This document shows positions 1 through 8,691 of a stretch of DNA of 14,037 bases, in pieces (positions within the stretch are counted from its first letter, which is position 1; every line of letters begins with the position of its first letter). This DNA is from Dictyocoela muelleri (Eukaryota; Microsporidia): NCBI GenBank assembly GCA_016256075.1, contig SDVU01000389.1, positions 1-14,037 on the forward strand. The letters are read 5' to 3'. Position numbers and translations under genes: made by a program. The notes below the pieces were generated by a model that was not told the DNA's origin, made no database searches, and saw nothing but the letters and a program-made list of their open reading frames with translations.

Positions 1-59
1 AGAAGTTTGAAACTGATCCTGATGATAATAATACGCTTTTATTAATAAAATCATTGACA

Positions 60-1200
60 ATAAAACCGAGGTTTTTTTGCAGAAGATGAAGAGAGAAGTA
101 AGAACGATTATATTTCATGCATTCATTTGACTGCAGGCCATCCCGGAAGAGATAGGCTGAATAGTATAAAAAAAAATAAAGTTTATAATTTCAGCCGAAA
201 CGATATAATGAGAGTTCTAAGGCGATGTAATATTTTCATTCAAGAAATCTTTTAAACACCCGGCCATTTTTTACACCTATTAGAGCGTATTTTATCGGCG
301 AGCGGCTTTTAGTTGGTTTGATTTATTCGTGGCATTACAGTGAGCAAAATTCGGGGTAAAAATGGCTTTTGGTGGGTTTGGATAGTTTTATCAAATTTGC
401 ATGGACATTTGCTTTAAATACTAAGACAGCAGATGAGGTTGTAAATCCAATCAAAATCGTGTTTTTAACATTTAAACCACCTAAAATATTACACACTGAT
501 AATGGTAAGGAGTTTGTAAATCGAAAAATGAGAGATTCATGTTCAAAACATGATGTAATGCATGTGAGAGGGAGAGCAAAATGCCCATGGGTCCAAGGTC
601 AAGTCGGTAGATTATATCAGACACTAAAATTTATGATTTCTTCAAGATGCTATTCAGATAATCTTAATTTTTCTTGGTCTAGTATACATCTCGAAATAAC
701 TTATTGGTACAATCAAATGATCCATAGTACTACAAGATTTACACCTTCTCAATTATTATATGGAACGACATATAAAAACACGTTTGATAGGTTTTATACA
801 GCCGAAGAATTGAATATAATTTTGGATCAATATTGCGAATGGGAAGAGGAAGACGAAAATATAAGAGAAAGACATGAAGCATTTTACAACTTGGGAAATG
901 AATGTTAGAAGAGAATCAGAGATTTAAGCATTCTTAATACAGATATAAGTGTAGATAGAATGATCAGGAGATCTATGTGGAACAATGATATTAGCGCTTT
1001 AACAATTGGGCGTAGGGTTATAAGAAGAGTGCACATAGATTCCAATGTTAATACATAGCCATGCCATTATTTGAAAATCTTGACATCAAGTATATGTCAT
1101 TACTGATATTAATCATAATCAGAATTTGGCATCTTTAAATGCAATTGATGGCCCCGAAATAGTATTAATTAGTGTGCCTTTGCGAGACGTAGCGATTTTT
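60..1200 (+). mobile_element. Broken virus-like integrase fossil (Ty3/gypsy or KRBA2/Ginger-like)
   Basis: This is a remnant of the integrase part of an LTR-retrotransposon-like or Ginger-like element. Two parts are recognisable. At about 95-235 there is an integrase zinc-binding (H2C2-type) region with a HLTAGHPG motif. At about 369-908 there is a retroviral-type integrase core (rve fold) with the hallmark THTDNG-type motif, seen here as LHTDNGKEF, followed by a typical C-terminal stretch ending in a family-like NQMIHSTT and TPSQLLYG. Integrases of this kind are often annotated KRBA2-like in microsporidia. No gag, protease, reverse transcriptase or long terminal repeat is visible, so only the 3' part of the element is here, or the upstream part lies outside the window. 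The copy is broken, with several breaks, and looks old. Weak similarity may run on to about 1200. The family choice between Ty3/gypsy and Ginger is uncertain. Confidence 0.72.
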
Positions 1201-1369
1201 TTAGATTAAATAGCAATAATCGAACAAATTTTATTTTATGTTTTAAATTTCATGGAAATTTAAATTTATTTTCTTTAAATAAAAAAATAAGAAAGACCCA
1301 TATATCATTATTATAAAATTTGAAATAATATAATTAAAAATTTTTATTTAAATTTTTTTTATATAATTG

Positions 1370-1401
1370 GGTACGCGTCATGCCTGGTACGCCTCGTGCC
1401 C
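1370..1401. repeat. 16-bp tandem duplication in a GC-richer island
   Basis: Two adjacent 16-bp units, beginning GGTACGCGTCATGCCT and GGTACGCCTCGTGCCC, differ at only a few positions. They stand out because the surrounding several hundred bases are almost pure A and T. The origin is unknown; it could be the edge of a decayed element. Confidence 0.5.
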
Positions 1402-2946
1402 GTGACAATAAATATCGAAATAAAATTTCCAGACAAATTTCCTATTAAAAAATTGTTTATAATAAAATTTTATACATTTGATAATAATAAACTTTTAATT
1501 AATGATTAAAACAATTCAAACAAAAAATGAATTCTTAATAAATTGAACTTTACCTCAATCAAAATGGCAATTTGCTTTAAAAGACAAATAGGATAAAAAA
1601 TATCATTAAAATTCAATTATATTTTAAAATTTGAAAACTTTCTATAAATTTACCCCTATTACTGATATAAGAATGTAGTACTAAAAAATTTCAAATTCCC
1701 TTTGTCTTGTTTCGTATTACACCTCGATATACACCGTAATACTTACATGTAATACTCTTATATTGAAATCAAATATTCCTTATCATCTCTCGATGCATTT
1801 GTGGTAATAGGAGATAGATTTGATATTGTCGTAGGATGACTAATAGACATAATTGAAAATTGAGTCTTTAGAATTTTTAAAATCTTATAATAAAATACTT
1901 TTAACAACTTCAAATTCTTAAATTTTACGCTAATATTGTTTCTCATAGAATAATTATAAAATTCACTGGCGGCTATTTTAATTATTTCAGTTATAAAAAT
2001 GTAAAATACATATTATTTTAATATCCAAGATCAAAATCAGTATTTTTTTGTTTTAAAATATTGCTGACATATTGATAGCACTGTCTTGTGAATATTTTGA
2101 AATAAATATAAAAAAAAACATCTATTGAATTTAGTCTTTCGAAATATTTTTTTTATATCAAATAAATGCAGCATGTTCAAAGTTTAAAATAATGATATCA
2201 AGCTCTTTTATTAAATAATTTTTAAAGAGATAAAAATCCCATATATACCTTTATGTTTTTTTCCTTATAAAAAAGTAACTATATGGCAGCGATTTTAATT
2301 AAAAATATCAAAGTAACGTAAAGAGGGACATAAGTCCTTAGGACATATAAAAATCGTCCTTAGAAATTCAATTTTTATAGATAAATGCAATATATATTTT
2401 TGGTGCATAAAATTAATATTCATAATTTTAGAATAAACAAAAAAATCATATAAATACAAATTTTCTTAATTGTTCTTTTTAGCAATTCAGCAATAACTGA
2501 TGTTATGATATTGTTAAATATACTGCCAGATTTCCTTGTTTTACTGACAATCTTTATTAAATTTTCATTTATACTTGCATAAAAAAACCGCATTCTGTGC
2601 TTATGTTTATTATGGTGTCTAAAACAATGTTTAATACTGTCTTACTTGTATTAACAGACCTATTTTTTATTAAAGAAATATCAAATAATATACATTTCCT
2701 TATAATTATTAAAAATTGCAATGCTTCTTAGAATTTTTTTCCAAATTGTACCTTTCAAATTTCCAAGGAGCAGTCTCAATTAAAAATTATCTTATTGTAT
2801 CTATTCTTCACCTTTCACTCACAACATAACTGTATTCATTTTATAAAGGTATTATATTTTTGTCATTGGCGATATTTTATTAATATTATTGAGATTTTCG
2901 ATAACCATAAGACTATCTAAAAATTATAAATTTTTTAGGCTGCACG

Positions 2947-2973
2947 CGATTCGCTCCTAGAAACGAATCGCGA
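2947..2973. repeat. GC-rich short hairpin CGCGATTCG / CGAATCGCG
   Basis: Nine-base perfect inverted repeats (CGCGATTCG and CGAATCGCG) flank a 9-base spacer, and a long T run follows about 15 bases later. In DNA this AT-rich it is conspicuous. It could be part of a decayed MITE or of a small structured RNA. No RNA family is recognised, so only the hairpin is claimed. Confidence 0.45.
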
Positions 2974-3517
2974 AGAAGACCAAAGTTTTTTTTTACTGCT
3001 ACTCGAGAATTCAAATATTAACATTTATTTTCATACAATCTAGTATCGTATTCAGATATTTTTTATATTATCCCTAAATGATATATGTGTTCATATATGA
3101 AAATAAGATAAAAGTTTCATCTAAATAAACGATAAAAAATAATATACAACAGTTGACCCAATTTATTTTTCTTTCCAAGTGAAAGGCTTGTTGACTAAAC
3201 TAGATAGTATTTTATTTCATTGATATATTCCTGAAAATGTGTATATTGCTGTTTTATGATTTCATGATTCTTTATTACGTATTTTACGTACGCCAGATTA
3301 TATATATAAAAACTATAAAATATTTACCGCGACTTAAAATATACATATATATATATAATTTTCCATTGTAGAAATTATTACTCGTCTACTTTATCTAATT
3401 ATGTGCCTATTATTATTACAGAACCTAATATCGCGATCTATTATCTTTATCAAAAAAAAAATAACAAAGTTACGCCCAGATTCATTAATCCATCTTTTCT
3501 CTAAAAATTCAGAGGTT

Positions 3518-3527
3518 AGGATCTATT
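3518..3527. repeat. Target-site duplication of SINE copy 1 (left)
   Basis: AGGATCTATT here is repeated exactly at 4007-4016, directly bracketing the SINE. The length is typical of target-primed retroposition and shows that this SINE inserted by itself. Confidence 0.7.
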
Positions 3528-4006
3528 GGAGACGTAAGCTCAGTGGTTAACACTCTTGAATGTAAAAATTAAGTATCGTGGTTCGAAAACCGCTGACGTC
3601 ACTCTTTAATAAATAATGAGTGAATGTCATTAAGCGGTCTAAAGCTATATAATTATAGTAAAAATATACAGTTGTTTCAGTGTGGTATAGCTGATTAAGA
3701 CTTGGTATAATATGACAATGAAGCAGAAAAGGACACTCTTATGTGTGGGGAAGAGTGCGGCGACAAATCTCGGCAAAAAGTAGTGTAAAATAAAAATTCA
3801 TGAAAAGCCACTAATTACCTGTATCCTGCTGAGTCATTGATAAAACGAAAATCGCGTATACAGCTGGACTTCTGGGTAGCTCAGGAAGTGATGTATTATT
3901 GGAACACCAATAACCAAAGGTCACAGACCACGGTAGGAGACAACTCTCCGAGTGGGCAGCTATGGATGTTGGCAGCTATGGATGTTGCCAGCATGTAATA
4001 TATATA
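3528..4006 (+). mobile_element. tRNA-derived SINE, copy 1 (479 bp)
   Basis: The element begins with a tRNA-like head of about 74 bases. It has an A-box-like GCTCAGTGGTTAA at about 3537-3549 and a B-box-like GGTTCGAA near 3581, and the head ends in TGACGTCAC. A non-tRNA body of about 400 bp follows, ending near CATGTAATATATATA. It is bounded by the 10-bp direct repeat AGGATCTATT, so both ends are defined. It carries no coding sequence and would depend on a LINE for mobility; no partner LINE is seen in the window. Copy 2 at 6170-6670 is inverted and by eye about 90 percent identical through head and body. Here the head is more decayed (the B box has lost its last bases), so this copy is probably not transcribed by RNA polymerase III. 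A 16-bp unit of the tail is duplicated at 3954-3985, which copy 2 lacks. Confidence 0.82.
3954..3985 (+). repeat. 16-bp tandem duplication in the SINE tail
   Basis: GGCAGCTATGGATGTT occurs twice in a row near the 3' end of SINE copy 1 and once in copy 2. This is a copy-specific duplication, probably from slippage. Confidence 0.75.
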
Positions 4007-4016
4007 AGGATCTATT
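4007..4016. repeat. Target-site duplication of SINE copy 1 (right)
   Basis: AGGATCTATT is identical to 3518-3527 and marks the 3' boundary of the SINE. Confidence 0.7.
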
Positions 4017-4689
4017 TAAGCCTCTTTATATTAGCTATTTCACCATCTAATACATTTAATTGGCGACGATTTACAAATTATATAAAATAATGTTCAAAAT
4101 TCAAAGTATCGGTGTTTCCTTCTGTAGTAAATATATGTATATGAAATTACATAAGTTTTGGACAAACTTAGCTTTAATTAGCATATTTCATTGTTAATAT
4201 TATTTGCAGCAATTATAAAAGACTTTATAAGATCATAATTTTTAGAAGCAGTAATGCTTTATATGTTAATATTAATTATGAACCAAACATGATTTCCGAA
4301 TGCAGATTTTAAACATTTGATGGAAGCGTAAAAAACTAACGCATATGCATTATTTTATAAAACCCTGCCTATTGTCTAAATTTATATTGGTGTTTTATAT
4401 ATATGATCACATGGCATCACGAGATTTACATTTATAAAACATTCTGATTGAATCAAAAATATATCTGCAGCAAAATCAATACCAGCAATATATTTGGAAA
4501 CGTCAATTTGGTGTATTTTTTGATATTTGGATCTGTTAAAAAAATTTTAAACCTCCCTTAAATGGCCAGAATTATAGAAAAAAAAATTTCGACTGAAAAT
4601 ACACATTATTCAGTTTCAGTAATTATGAGCTTGAAGATAACATAACGTTTTCTAGAGAAGCAATTTGAGAATAAAAAATAAAATATAAT
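4017..4689. other. AT-rich stretch between SINE copy 1 and the transposase fossil
   Basis: No gene, RNA or repeat is recognised here. It may contain the 5' end of the ISXO2-like element whose transposase remains begin further on, but no inverted terminal repeat could be found by eye. Confidence 0.45.
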
Positions 4690-5640
4690 CATTTTATCCC
4701 GCATGGGAATCATGAGAAACCAGGATAAATGCGAATTGCAATAACGAAAATATGGGGTAAGTTATGGGAAAAATAGTATAGAATGAATTCTTTTTTTGGT
4801 CATGTTGCCCCTTCTGTAGATAATCACGTTGTCTAAGACATAATAGTTTCATTGAAAGTTGTCGTTTAGATATGCAATTGATTTTTAAAATAATCTATAA
4901 ATATATTACTCGATGTTCTTATACACAAATTGAACATGATCTTAAGATAATAGAACTACTGTCTAAAATTTTACAGACAATTTAAGAGAACTAATCTGTG
5001 GATTTCTTGTTAACGAAACAAAAAAATAGGATTATTATAAAATATAGAGCCCAACATTGTAGAAATTGACGAAATACTTTTTTTAAAATTAAATATGACC
5101 GAGGTCGAGTCGTTGAGGGTCAATTGTACGTAGTTGGTGTTGAGAGAGGAACAAATTGCGCCTCAAAGTTCCTTTTTTTTCTGAAAGTGCTCAAACCTTT
5201 GCTCAAATTATATATGAGAATGTTCTAACCATAATTATTGTTATGACATATTAAAGGAAAGCTTTCGAAAAAGCTTTTAGAGATATGTTTTATATCAACA
5301 TAATACCGTGAATCATTTTTTAAACTTTGTAGATTCTCATGATCCTTGTATACATACACAAACAATTAAAGGGTTTAGGTCGCATGCCGAATGATATCTA
5401 AGGGGTGAAAATAGTATATCACGGACATCATGAAGACTTACTGAAACGGTTTATTTGAAAACACACATTAACTATGTGTTAAAAGATTTAACAAATCCTT
5501 TGACTTTACTTAGAATATAAAGTTATTCCTTTTTTATAAGTTTTTATTTTTAATCTTTTTTTTTTAAAAAACAGAACGAATATAAAAAACAGCAACTAAT
5601 TGACATCCATCGTATATTTTTTTCTACTTCTAAGAATCAC
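4690..5640 (+). pseudogene. Decayed ISXO2/Merlin-type (IS1595-like) transposase, copy A
   Basis: No long open frame remains, but the three forward frames together show the landmarks of a Merlin/ISXO2 DDE transposase in the right order and spacing. At 4845-4943 is a stretch beginning SFIES and containing FKIIYKYI, which matches the linker after the zinc ribbon. At 5053-5073 is NIVEIDE, the usual first-aspartate motif. At 5130-5156 is VVGVERGTN, the strand that follows. At 5326-5391 is FVDSHDP followed by HTQTIKGF, the family's conserved FVD..HTQTIE-type block. Numerous stops and several frame changes separate the blocks, so the gene is long dead. It lies between two inverted SINEs. A second copy aligns at 9160-9640, where similarity runs past the coding part to about 5625. 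An intact relative of the same superfamily would encode roughly 280-330 residues. Confidence 0.7.
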
Positions 5641-6169
5641 ATATAGGGAAACATAATTATTTTAATGGGTAGGTTTTTGCCATAATATATTTATATTAAA
5701 ATTGTGGTGATACAACAATCCAATCGGTCAGAAGTTAAAATATAACTAAATTTTTTTACGTTAAAAAAAACAACATTTACGCCTCTACAAATGTAGAAAG
5801 TGAAATTTTTTTTAAAAATTAAATAAATAAGAAAAAAGACAAATTTTTCTGGATTACTGCGCGGGGTTATAATATTTTCTTTAAAGAAATGTTTTTAAAA
5901 CATATTGACCTTTTGAGCCACTATAAATTATTTTGCATAATATTCGATCAAAACATAAAGCTTAAAATATAATTAAGAAAACATCTAATTATAGTAATTA
6001 CGATTAGAATTTCATTATAATATTTTCAGAATTATACGATTTACAATGTAGTTGCCCCATGTAGGGTTTTCCACAATTAAAAAAAATTGCAATTCTCTAA
6101 TACTTATGCCGAATGAAGTCTTCACACGTAATTTTTATCATATAGCATTTTTTCTATTATACTAACATT
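5641..6169. other. AT-rich stretch between transposase fossil and SINE copy 2
   Basis: No gene is recognised. It may be the untranslated 3' flank of the ISXO2-like element, since weak similarity to the matching flank of the second copy (about 9700-9800) can be traced in places. No terminal inverted repeat was found. Confidence 0.4.
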
Positions 6170-6670
6170 TTTTTTATGTTCTTTTATCAGTTAGATATTT
6201 ACTATTATATATTACATGTTGACAACATCCATAGCTGCCAACCCGGAGAGTTGTCTCCTACCGCGTCTAAGACCTTTGGTTCTTGGTGTTCCAATAATAC
6301 GTCACTACCTAAGCTACCCTGAAGCCCAGCTTGTATACGCGATTTTCGTTATATCAATGACTCAGCAGGATACAGGTAATTAGTGACTTTTCATGAATTA
6401 TTATTTTTCACTACTTTTTGCCGAGATGCGTCACCGCACTCATCACCACACCTAAGAGAGTCCCTTCTGCTTCATTGTCATATTATACCAAGTCTTAATT
6501 AGCTATACTACACTGGAACAACTGTATATTATACTATAATTTTATAGTTATGACCGCTTAATGTCATTCCCTCATTATTTATTAAAGAGTGACGTCAGCG
6601 GGATTCGAACCTCTATACTTAAATCTTACATTTAAGAGTGTTAACCACTGAGCTATCGGCCCATTAAAAA
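6170..6670 (-). mobile_element. tRNA-derived SINE, copy 2 (inverted)
   Basis: This is the same SINE as at 3528-4006, in the opposite orientation, with the better-preserved head. Read on the minus strand, the tRNA-like part starts GGGCCGATAGCTCAGTGG at 6662 and ends in TGACGTCAC near 6587. It has a good A box (6645-6655) and a perfect B box GGTTCGAATCC (6601-6611). The clear copy-to-copy similarity ends near 6215. The boundary given here rests on a weaker clue: ACTAACATT occurs at both 6161-6169 and 6671-6679. That would be a 9-bp target duplication, and it would give the element an A-rich 3' tail, but in AT-rich DNA such a match can arise by chance. An anticodon cannot be assigned with confidence. 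Confidence 0.8.
6601..6655 (-). promoter_or_regulatory. RNA polymerase III internal promoter (A and B boxes) of SINE copy 2
   Basis: On the minus strand, TAGCTCAGTGG at 6645-6655 fits the A-box consensus and GGTTCGAATCC at 6601-6611 is a perfect B box. They are about 33 bases apart, as in tRNA genes. This is the only SINE copy here with both boxes sound, so it is the one most likely to have been transcribed. Confidence 0.72.
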
Positions 6671-6679
6671 ACTAACATT

Positions 6680-7260
6680 AAACTGTAAGTTTCCCATTTA
6701 TCTTAAACTTGACTAAAAATCTGACATCTATGAAGTTTACAGGATTCCAATTAAAAAAGATTTTGCTAAAATGATGAAGAAAATCAGTAAAAATACTTTT
6801 TAAAATATTTATAAAAACTGGTTAAAAACTGGTTAATAACTTTTAAGCGTGTCTCAAGGACAAACAATATATCATTTTTAAGCTTTAAGAAAAGGAGATA
6901 ATGACAATTAAATGTTCTAAAACACTATCGGTATTTTATAGCTACTCGAAGCAAGAGTCTACAAGAAACCGTTTGCATTTAAGTAATAGAAATTCTGTGA
7001 GAACGTTATCATAAATAAAATTTATTTAACAAATTTGATTATTGAATTCTATTTTTATAAATATTTATATCAAATTCTAATTTAAGACTTTTTTTAATCA
7101 CCATTAAATTAATTTATTTAAATTTTATTTAAAAAAATAAAAGAATAAATTTTATCATTTTAATTAAAATAACAAACGCAAGTTTTATAAAGCATATAAA
7201 AATCTAGCAATATCATTTCTTATTTAAATTTTTTATATAAACAAAATATGTTGAATTTTT
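6680..7260. other. AT-rich stretch between SINE copy 2 and the host gene
   Basis: No gene is recognised on either strand. A minus-strand reading at about 6790-6920 has a few dozen codons free of stops but resembles nothing I know. The part next to 7260 would be the 3' flank of the minus-strand gene. Confidence 0.45.
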
Positions 7261-7265
7261 TGAAA

Positions 7266-7271
7266 TTTATT
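7266..7271 (-). terminator. Poly(A) signal AATAAA overlapping the stop codon
   Basis: On the minus strand AAATAAA spans the last lysine codon and the TAA stop at 7267-7269. Poly(A) signals that overlap or closely follow the stop are common in compact microsporidian genes. In DNA this AT-rich the hexamer alone is weak evidence. Confidence 0.45.
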
Positions 7272-7509
7272 TGAGTTCATGCTTATTTCTTTGTTCATAA
7301 ACAAAATCGAAATTTCTTTTAAGTCCTCGTATTTTATCCATATCACTTTCTATTAATGAATTTGTCAATTTCTTCTGAACTATTTCTAATGAATATTTCA
7401 AATATAATAATGATGTCCCGTATTCAATTTGACTGAGTTGATCAGCTGGATATTCAGAGTTTTCTAATGATTCTTCAATTTCTAAAAGTTTTTCAAATAA
7501 ATTATTCAT
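7267..7509 (-). CDS. Hypothetical 80-residue helical (coiled-coil-like) protein
   Basis: I do not recognise this protein. It starts MNNLFEKLLEIEESLENSEY, is rich in Leu, Glu, Ser and Lys, and has heptad-like spacing of hydrophobic residues at about 4-16 and 37-76, which suggests two helices around a short YPADQ turn near 20-24. There is no signal peptide, membrane segment or cysteine motif. It is much less biased toward Asn, Lys, Ile and Phe than chance frames in this DNA. Its ATG (7507-7509) is directly preceded by CCCC (7510-7513), the start-proximal C-rich signal known from microsporidian genes, which favours both the start and the gene's reality. An AATAAA overlaps the stop. It stands alone, with SINEs on both sides and no neighbouring gene. 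It could be a small subunit of a larger complex, but nothing in the sequence says which. Confidence 0.6.
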   Translation of the reverse strand: MNNLFEKLLEIEESLENSEYPADQLSQIEYGTSLLYLKYSLEIVQKKLTNSLIESDMDKIRGLKRNFDFVYEQRNKHELK

Positions 7510-7513
7510 GGGG
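7510..7513 (-). promoter_or_regulatory. CCCC start-proximal motif
   Basis: On the minus strand CCCC sits immediately before the ATG of the 80-residue protein. C-runs just upstream of the start codon are a known transcription-start signal in microsporidia. In a region with very few C residues its placement is striking. A second example precedes the Merlin transposase start (10954-10957). Confidence 0.5.
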
Positions 7514-7627
7514 CATAAGAATTGGGAAAAATATTAAATTTGATTTTTAATGATTAATTTAAAAATAATAATTGTTCTTCTTTATTATTAAAATATAAAT
7601 CATTATGATGTCATATTTAATATTATA

Positions 7628-7919
7628 CTGACAATATTCATAATTACCAAATATGAAGTTGTCACCAACCTAGTTTTTAGATCTTTGGTTCTTGGTTCTC
7701 AAGCTATAATCAAATTTTAGGATACTAGGAAGCCCAGCTTTATACGCGATTTTCATTTTATCAGTGACCTAGCAAAATACGGATAATTAGAGGTTTTCTT
7801 GAATTTTTTATTTTAAAACTTATTTTCCCGGATGTGTCGCTGTAGGCAAATTCAGGCTTAAGAGAGTCTCTTTTTTTTTACTATAAAAGATATGAAAAAA
7901 TGCTAATCAGCTATACAAC
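7628..7919 (-). mobile_element. tRNA-derived SINE, copy 3, 3' part (old, diverged)
   Basis: Read on the minus strand this matches the tail and middle of copies 1 and 2: the CAAAGATC, GGGCTTC.TAG, AAATCGCGTATA, CACTGATAA and AGAGACTCTC segments are all in order. By eye it is only about 65-70 percent identical, so it is far older. It stops at the foldback element at 7921, and the next part of the SINE resumes beyond it with a 78-bp overlap. Confidence 0.65.
7841..7919. repeat. 78-bp direct repeat flanking the foldback (left)
   Basis: This stretch of the SINE body, ending GCTATACAAC, is repeated at 8451-8527. The two copies are roughly 78 percent identical by eye and abut the two ends of the foldback element exactly. 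Confidence 0.7.
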
Positions 7920-7920
7920 C

Positions 7921-8449
7921 GGTGGCCGACAACTCGCCTGTAGGCGAGTTGTCGGCCTCTCGCCGAAAATTTTTTGGTCGACTACTCGCCGAAGATTTTT
8001 ATACTGACAACTTTTTGTGATAAAAATTTAAAAAAAATTGATGAATAGTCGAGAAAAATAATATTGAAGCTCAACGTTCAGATTTGACCTTCAATATAAA
8101 ACCAAATCTTTATTTGATAGCAAATATAGTATGCCTAAAATTCAATATTTGATATATATAAAATACATATATTTATATATAAATTAATATACATAAATAA
8201 ATTAATAAATAAATAAATAAATTTATTTTATATATAAAATAAATAAATGAATTTTAGGCATACTATATTTGCTCTAAAATAAAAATTTGATTTATATTGT
8301 TCGACAAATCTAAACGTTGAGCTTTAATATTATTTTTGTCGACTATTCATCGATTTTTTTTAAAAATTTTTTTCACAAAAAGTGGTCAGTATAAAAATCT
8401 TCGGCAAGTTGTTCGGAAAAAAAAATCTTCGGCGAGTTGTCAGGGGTCC
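7921..8449. mobile_element. 529-bp foldback element (long imperfect palindrome)
   Basis: The left arm (7921-8144) and the right arm (8249-8449) are inverted copies, about 88 percent alike by eye. They share the blocks GACAACTCGCC, GATTTTTATACTGAC, GATGAATAGTCGA, CTCAACGTT and GCAAATATAGTATGCC in mirror order. They enclose a 104-bp loop of almost pure A and T (8145-8248). The left end also carries its own perfect 15-bp hairpin. There is no coding capacity. It belongs to the foldback/MITE class; the superfamily cannot be assigned because no short target duplication is visible. The termini read GG...GACAACTCGCC. It sits inside SINE copy 3 between 78-bp direct repeats. Confidence 0.8.
7924..7957. 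repeat. Perfect 15-bp hairpin at the foldback's left end
   Basis: GGCCGACAACTCGCC at 7924-7938 is followed by the loop TGTA and its exact reverse complement at 7943-7957. The right end of the element has only one such arm, so the left end holds an extra inverted duplication of the terminus. Confidence 0.85.
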
Positions 8450-8450
8450 A

Positions 8451-8527
8451 TGTAGATTAATCCAGACTAAAGAAGTCCCTATTTTTTACTATAAATGATA
8501 AAAAATAATGCTAATCTGCTATACAAC
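8451..8527. repeat. 78-bp direct repeat flanking the foldback (right)
   Basis: This is the second copy of 7841-7919, beginning TGTAGATTAATCC and ending GCTATACAAC, and it starts one base after the foldback ends. Confidence 0.7.
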
Positions 8528-8612
8528 ACTAGAATAACTGTATATTACATTATAGCTTATGACCTCTAAATGGCATTCTCTATCATTTATAAAGTGATTC
8601 ATATGAATATTA
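8451..8612 (-). mobile_element. SINE copy 3, 5' part with a non-tRNA head junction
   Basis: Read on the minus strand this holds the SINE middle (ACAGTTATTCTAGTG, TAATATACAG, GAGGTCATAAGC, AGAGAATGCCA), corresponding to the region just after the tRNA head in copies 1 and 2. At about 8600 the similarity stops where the tRNA head should begin, and dispersed repeat R (8613-8654) takes its place. The same junction is seen at 12531-12605. Confidence 0.6.
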
Positions 8613-8659
8613 CAGCTATTATACTCGAATTTACCGTGAACCGCATTTTGCGCGAAATC
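8613..8659 (+). repeat. Dispersed repeat R, copy 1
   Basis: CAGCTATTATACTCGAATTT, then ACCGTGAACCGCATTTTGCGCG. It matches 11997-12038 at nearly every base and 12588-12605 in part. One unit plus a partial unit of the GCGCAAATTC-type 18-bp tandem repeat follows (8642-8671). Confidence 0.75.
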
Positions 8660-8691
8660 TGCATTTGCACCAACGTTTTTCTTAATCCGAG

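Larger units (their letters stand above)
1201..3517. other. AT-rich stretch without a recognisable gene
   Basis: No open frame here is longer or more protein-like than expected by chance at this base composition. It contains two small GC-richer islands, listed separately at 1370-1401 and 2947-2973, and a short TA run near 3342-3358. A minus-strand reading at about 3160-3290 is free of stops for some 30 codons but matches no family known to me. Old element remains below recognition by eye are likely. Confidence 0.6.

Noticed and set aside
1758-1946. 62-residue minus-strand open frame
   Set aside because: Rich in Ile, Lys, Asn and Phe; several frames of this length are expected by chance at this base composition; no start or stop signal of note.
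3100-3300. Possible decayed gene, with about 30 stop-free codons on the minus strand
   Set aside because: No family motif was recognised and the length is within chance.
3528-3601. A tRNA gene on the plus strand (and on the minus strand at 6587-6662)
   Set aside because: The stems are imperfect, the anticodon loop does not fit, and both continue into the same 400-bp body, so they are SINE heads.
3528-6670. One 3.1-kb DNA transposon with long inverted terminal repeats
   Set aside because: Copy 1 alone has its own 10-bp target duplication, and no duplication matches across the outer ends (GGATCTATT on the left against ATTAAAAAAC on the right). Kept as an alternative only.
6161-6679. ACTAACATT as a certain target duplication of SINE copy 2
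   Set aside because: Nine AT-rich bases with an 8-base gap to the tRNA head can match by chance; used only as a tentative boundary.
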